This document shows positions 3,895 through 6,571 of a stretch of DNA of 6,571 nucleotides, in pieces (the stretch's first letter is position 1; each line of letters begins with the position of its first letter). The stretch is from positions 1 to 6,571 of the forward strand of contig VAYE01000209.1 of the NCBI GenBank assembly GCA_005883235.1. The letters run 5' to 3'. This stretch comes from Actinomycetota bacterium (GTDB taxonomy: Bacteria; Actinomycetota; Thermoleophilia; Gaiellales; Gaiellaceae). The notes beneath the pieces are model-generated. The model ran no database searches and was not told the DNA's origin. It was given only the letters and a program-made list of their open reading frames with translations. The translations under genes and the position numbers were made by a program.

Positions 3895-5256
3895 ATGCGC
3901 CGTCTCATCCCTGCACTCGCGAGCCTCGGCGCGCTCACGGTCGTCACCGGAGCGGTCTTCGCGCTCCGACCCGTCGCGCCCACGGTCAGCCTCGGCGTCC
4001 TCTACCTGCTCGCGGTTCTGCCCGTCGCGGTGCTCTGGGGCCTGCGCTACGCGCTCCCGGTCGCGGTCGCGAGCATGCTCGCCTTCAACTTCTTCTTCCT
4101 CGAGCCCGTGCACTCGTTCCGGCTCCGCGACTCGGAGAACTGGGTCGCCCTCGCCGTCTACTTGACGACCGCCGTCGTCGTCAGCGAGCTCGCCGCCCGC
4201 GGCCGGCGGCGGGCCGAGGACGCCGAGCAGCGCCGGCGGGAAGCCGAGTTCGCGGCCGAGGTGTCGGTGAGGCTCCTCGAGGCGGCGTCCGTGCAGAGCC
4301 AGCTCGGGGAGATCGGCCGCCGCGTCGCGGACGTGCTCGGGACACGCTCGGCCCGCATCGAGCTCGACTCGCTGCGACGGGCGGAAATGGGCGAGGCGGC
4401 TCACGCCCTTGTCGCCGGCGAGCGCCGGATCGGCACGGTCTTCCTGCCCGGCGAGGCCGCGCCTGCCCCGGCGATCCTCGTGCGCGTGCTCGGCGCCCTC
4501 GCGACGCTCCTCGCCTACGCGGCCGACCGGGAGCGGCTCGGGCGGCGGGCCGTCGAGACCGAGGCGCTCCGCCGAAGCGACGCCGTGAAGACGACGATCC
4601 TCCGGACGCTGAGCCACGACCTCCGCTCGCCCCTGACCGCAATCGGGGCGGCGGGCGAGGTGCTCCAGACCGGCGAGCTCTCCCAGGTCGAGCGCTCCGA
4701 GCTCGTGGCCACCGTACGCGCGGAGGTGGAACGCCTGACGCGCCTCGTCGCGAACGTGCTCGACCTCTCGCGGCTCGAGGCCCGAGCCGCGAATCCGCGG
4801 CCGGAGCTCTGGACGGCGGACGGCCTCGTCGCCCGCGCCCTCGAGTCGCTCGGCCCCGCCGGCGAGCGAATCGACGTGCAGCTCCCCGCCGAGTCGCCAC
4901 CGGTCTCGGTCGACGCGGCGCAGGTCGAGCGGGCGCTCGTGAACCTGCTCGAGAACGCGCTCAAGTTCTCGCCGCCCGAGGAACGGGTCGCCGTCGAGGT
5001 CGAGGCGCGGAACGGCGAGGTCGTCGTCCGCATCGTCGACCACGGGCCGGGGATCCCGCGTCGCGTCGTCGACAGGATCTTCGACGCGTTCGAGCGGGGC
5101 AGCCCTGCCGGCGACGGCACCGGCCTCGGGCTGGCGATCGCGCGCGGCTTCGTGCAGGCGAACGGCGGCCGGGTCTGGGCGGAGTCCGAGCCCGGCCGGG
5201 GCGCGTCGTTCTCCGTCGCGTTCCCGGTCGCGCAGGCGAGGGCGGCGACGACGTGA
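3895..5256 (+). CDS. KdpD-like sensor histidine kinase lacking the N-terminal KdpD/Usp region, 453 aa
   Basis: Membrane sensor kinase that phosphorylates the response regulator encoded next. Order of parts: four transmembrane helices of DUF4118 type (about 4-24, 31-48, 51-70, 85-103) with the KdpD-like string FNFFFLEPVHSF; a charged Glu/Arg linker (about 104-125); a GAF-like region (about 125-215); and the H-box LRTLSHDLRSPLTAIGA with phospho-acceptor His241. The catalytic ATPase domain follows, with N-box Asn354 (NLLENALKF), G1 DHGPG (382-386) and G2 GTGLGLA (408-414). All catalytic motifs are present. Full KdpD proteins are about 900 aa, with a cytoplasmic KdpD domain and Usp domain before the membrane part. 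Here the gene begins at the membrane part. No in-frame ATG/GTG/TTG exists closer to the MFS stop. The stop overlaps the next start (GTGA). No kdpFABC genes are in the window. Confidence 0.9.
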   Translation: MRRLIPALASLGALTVVTGAVFALRPVAPTVSLGVLYLLAVLPVAVLWGLRYALPVAVASMLAFNFFFLEPVHSFRLRDSENWVALAVYLTTAVVVSELAARGRRRAEDAEQRRREAEFAAEVSVRLLEAASVQSQLGEIGRRVADVLGTRSARIELDSLRRAEMGEAAHALVAGERRIGTVFLPGEAAPAPAILVRVLGALATLLAYAADRERLGRRAVETEALRRSDAVKTTILRTLSHDLRSPLTAIGAAGEVLQTGELSQVERSELVATVRAEVERLTRLVANVLDLSRLEARAANPRPELWTADGLVARALESLGPAGERIDVQLPAESPPVSVDAAQVERALVNLLENALKFSPPEERVAVEVEARNGEVVVRIVDHGPGIPRRVVDRIFDAFERGSPAGDGTGLGLAIARGFVQANGGRVWAESEPGRGASFSVAFPVAQARAATT

Positions 5257-5936
5257 GCGGAGCGCGCGTGCTCGTCGTCGACGACGAGCCGCAGATCCTC
5301 CGCGCCCTCCAGCTCAAGCTCCGCGCCGCGGGCTACGCGGTCGACACGGCGGCCACCGCGGCCGACGCGCTCGCCGGCGCAGCCGCGCGCCCCCCCGACG
5401 CCGTCATCCTCGATCTCCTGCTCCCTGACGGGCGCGGCACCGACGTCTGCCGCGAGCTTCGCGGCTGGAGCAGCGCGCCGATCCTCGTCCTCTCGGCCGT
5501 CGGCGAGGAGGACGAGAAGGTGGCGGCGCTCGACGCGGGCGCCGACGACTACGTCACGAAGCCCTTCAGCGTCGAGGAGCTGCTCGCCCGCCTGAGGGCG
5601 GCGCTCCGGCGCACGGCTCCCTCCGGGGAGCCGGTGCTCGAGGTCGGCCGGCTCAGGCTCGACCTCGAGAAGCACCTCTTCTCGGTCGACGGCACGCAGG
5701 TCGCCGTGACGCCGAACGAGTACGACCTGCTGCGGCTCTTCATGCGGAACGAGGGCAAGCTGCTCACGCATCCCGCGATTCTCCGGGAGGTCTGGGGGCC
5801 GGCCTACCGCGAGGAGTCGAACTACCTCCACGTGTACGTCTCGCACCTGCGACGGAAGATCGAGCCCGATCCGGCCCGGCCGCGCTACCTCCTCACCGAG
5901 CCGGGGGTCGGCTACCGGCTCGTGAATCCGTCTTAA
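5253..5936 (+). CDS. KdpE-like OmpR-family response regulator, 227 aa
   Basis: Receiver domain 1-120 with acidic pair Asp10/Asp11, phospho-acceptor Asp54 (VILDLLLPDG), Ser81 and Lys103 (VTKPF), all present. An OmpR-type winged helix follows (about 130-225). ESNYLHVYVSHLRRKIEPDP and PRYLLTEPGVGYRLV form the recognition helix and wing and resemble KdpE closely. GTG 5253 overlaps the kinase stop by 4 bp, so the two are translationally coupled. Known KdpE proteins activate kdpFABC for potassium uptake. Here the next gene is an APC permease, which is the more likely target, together with possible targets elsewhere. The inverted repeat beginning at the stop codon is a candidate binding site. Confidence 0.93.
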   Translation: MSGARVLVVDDEPQILRALQLKLRAAGYAVDTAATAADALAGAAARPPDAVILDLLLPDGRGTDVCRELRGWSSAPILVLSAVGEEDEKVAALDAGADDYVTKPFSVEELLARLRAALRRTAPSGEPVLEVGRLRLDLEKHLFSVDGTQVAVTPNEYDLLRLFMRNEGKLLTHPAILREVWGPAYREESNYLHVYVSHLRRKIEPDPARPRYLLTEPGVGYRLVNPS

Positions 5937-5978
5937 GAGCTTCTTCAGCCCGCGGGTCGAAACCCTAAGAAGCGCTTA
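5934..5978 (+). promoter_or_regulatory. imperfect inverted repeat upstream of the permease, candidate KdpE-like operator or hairpin
   Basis: TAAGAGCTTCTT (5934-5945, including the regulator's stop) and AAGAAGCGCTTA (5967-5978) are reverse complements with one mismatch in 12. Between them GGGT-CGAA-ACCC (5954-5965) forms a second stem. The right arm covers the -35 zone of the permease promoter, and the arm centres are about 33 bp, three helical turns, apart. GAAGC also repeats directly at 5969 and 5981 (12-bp period). There is no T run, so an operator is preferred over a terminator. Confidence 0.5.
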
Positions 5979-5991
5979 GCGAAGCCGGATC

Positions 5992-5997
5992 TAGCGT
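5992..5997 (+). promoter_or_regulatory. -10 box TAGCGT of the permease gene, leaderless distance
   Basis: TAGCGT ends 6 nt before GTG 6004. Its TAG is in frame with the permease and is the upstream stop, so the coding region cannot begin earlier. The GTG at 5996 inside it is out of frame with the permease. No Shine-Dalgarno lies between. Confidence 0.5.
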
Positions 5998-6003
5998 GAG
6001 CCC

Positions 6004-6571
6004 GTGGGCTCGGACGGCGACGGCTACCGGCCGCCGTCCTCGAGGCGGCGGCGCCAGCACGGGCTCGAGCGGGTGCTCGGGACCCCGGCCCTCTTCTCGA
6101 CCGCGTACGGCGACGTCGGCTCGTCGATCTACTACGCCCTCGGCCTGGCAGCGTCCTTCGCGCTCGGGCTCACGCCCGTCGTCTTCGTGATCGCGGGCCT
6201 CTTCTTCGTCGCGACGGCGGCCACCTACGCCGAAGGGACCGTTCGCTTCCCCGAGGCCGGCGGCTCGTCGAGCTTCGCGCGGCACGCCTTCAACGAGGTC
6301 TTCTCGTTCGGGGCGGCGTGGGCCCAGATGCTCAACTACGTCGTCACCATCTCGATCTCGGCGTTCTTCGTCCCCCACTACCTGTCGGTGTTCTGGGGGC
6401 CGCTGCGGACGCCGCCCTGGGACGTGGTCGGCGGCGCGACGGTGATCGCGATCCTCGTCGCGCTGAACATCTTCGGGCTGCGGGAGGCGGCACGGCTCAA
6501 CATCATCCTCGCCGTCCTCGACTTCTCGACGCAGCTCCTGCTCGTGCTGATCGGGGCGGCGCTGATCTTCC
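6004..6571 (+). CDS. APC-superfamily permease, N-terminal 189 residues (runs off window)
   Basis: GTG 6004 begins a basic cytoplasmic N-terminus (RRRRQHGLERVLG, 14-26) followed by LFSTAYGDVGSSIYYALG (30-47), the unwound first helix typical of APC transporters. Further hydrophobic segments lie at about 48-70 (through FVIAGLFFVATAATYA), 93-122 (through WAQMLNYVVTISISAFFV), 138-154 (VVGGATVIAILVALNIF) and 160-189 at the edge. EGTVRFPEAGGSSSFARHAF is the conserved loop after helix 2. Many APC proteins carry amino acids, but the same superfamily includes potassium importers (KUP, KimA). The YGDVGSS motif with Asp37 resembles the KUP motif YGDIGTS. Beside a KdpDE-like pair, a potassium or osmolyte substrate is a reasonable guess, no more. 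The start is set by an in-frame TAG at 5992 and the -10 box there. Confidence 0.85.
   Translation, partial: MGSDGDGYRPPSSRRRRQHGLERVLGTPALFSTAYGDVGSSIYYALGLAASFALGLTPVVFVIAGLFFVATAATYAEGTVRFPEAGGSSSFARHAFNEVFSFGAAWAQMLNYVVTISISAFFVPHYLSVFWGPLRTPPWDVVGGATVIAILVALNIFGLREAARLNIILAVLDFSTQLLLVLIGAALIF

Noticed and set aside
2761..5256. A true MFS-KdpD fusion protein of 831 aa
   Set aside because: Residues about 54-378 of that frame are meaningless, while the real transporter sequence continues in the other frame to a stop at 3862. The kinase has its own ATG at 3895.
4515..5846. Long minus-strand open frames opposite the kinase and regulator (also 3859-5043)
   Set aside because: Low-complexity charged composition opposite genes with complete catalytic motifs; shadows.
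5937..5978. Rho-independent terminator after the response regulator
   Set aside because: The dyad has a mismatch, a long interrupted loop and no T run; position over the permease promoter favours an operator.
5965..6378. Minus-strand 137-codon frame, and a plus-strand frame from GTG 5996
   Set aside because: Both overlap the APC permease, whose hydrophobic helices and family motifs appear only in the frame starting at 6004.

Overview
Organism: GC is high (roughly 70% by eye) and the coding frames are rich in Ala, Arg, Gly, Leu and Val. GTG starts are common, the TANNNT -10 boxes are of actinobacterial type, and the tRNA gene does not encode its CCA end. Together with the flavour of the DsrE, Crp/Fnr, KdpDE and APC proteins, this suggests Actinomycetota, possibly the Thermoleophilia (Gaiellales or Solirubrobacterales). 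The class is inferred from protein style, not from a search.

Layout: (a) 1-175 holds the tail of an unidentified gene, a tRNA-Gln(CUG) gene and a rho-independent terminator. (b) 241-365 is a small ORF with a -10 box at leaderless distance, converging on a group of minus-strand genes. (c) 412-1101 holds, on the minus strand, a two-helix membrane miniprotein preceded by a Cys-less DsrE-family protein. Divergent from these is a Crp/Fnr-type regulator (1102-1740) that is the obvious candidate to control them. (d) 1816-1974 encodes a 52-residue single-helix membrane protein with a Gly-rich tail ending in Tyr, closed by a perfect 12-bp GC hairpin. (e) 1971-3862 is a divergent pair, a 3-hydroxyisobutyrate-dehydrogenase-like gene (minus) and an MFS exporter (plus). 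Both are broken by an internal out-of-frame deletion of about 40 codons. (f) 3895-5936 is an intact two-component system, a KdpD-like kinase lacking the usual N-terminal KdpD/Usp region and a KdpE-like regulator, overlapping by 4 bp. (g) 5934-6003 is an intergenic stretch with a 12-bp imperfect inverted repeat, followed by an APC-superfamily permease (6004 to the window end) that the system may control.

Most notable: six start codons in the window are preceded, 6 to 9 nt upstream, by a TAGNNT hexamer. This is the geometry of leaderless transcripts. Between the divergent pair the two hexamers overlap in TAGGCTA, so one 7-bp element may drive both genes. The two deletion junctions in the broken pair fall in nearly the same sequence, GCGCGGG(A)CAGGCC, in the same plus-strand orientation about 760 bp apart. 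That points to a shared cause: repeat-associated deletion, a small excised element, or an assembly collapse.

No CRISPR array, transposase, phage gene or complete mobile element is visible.
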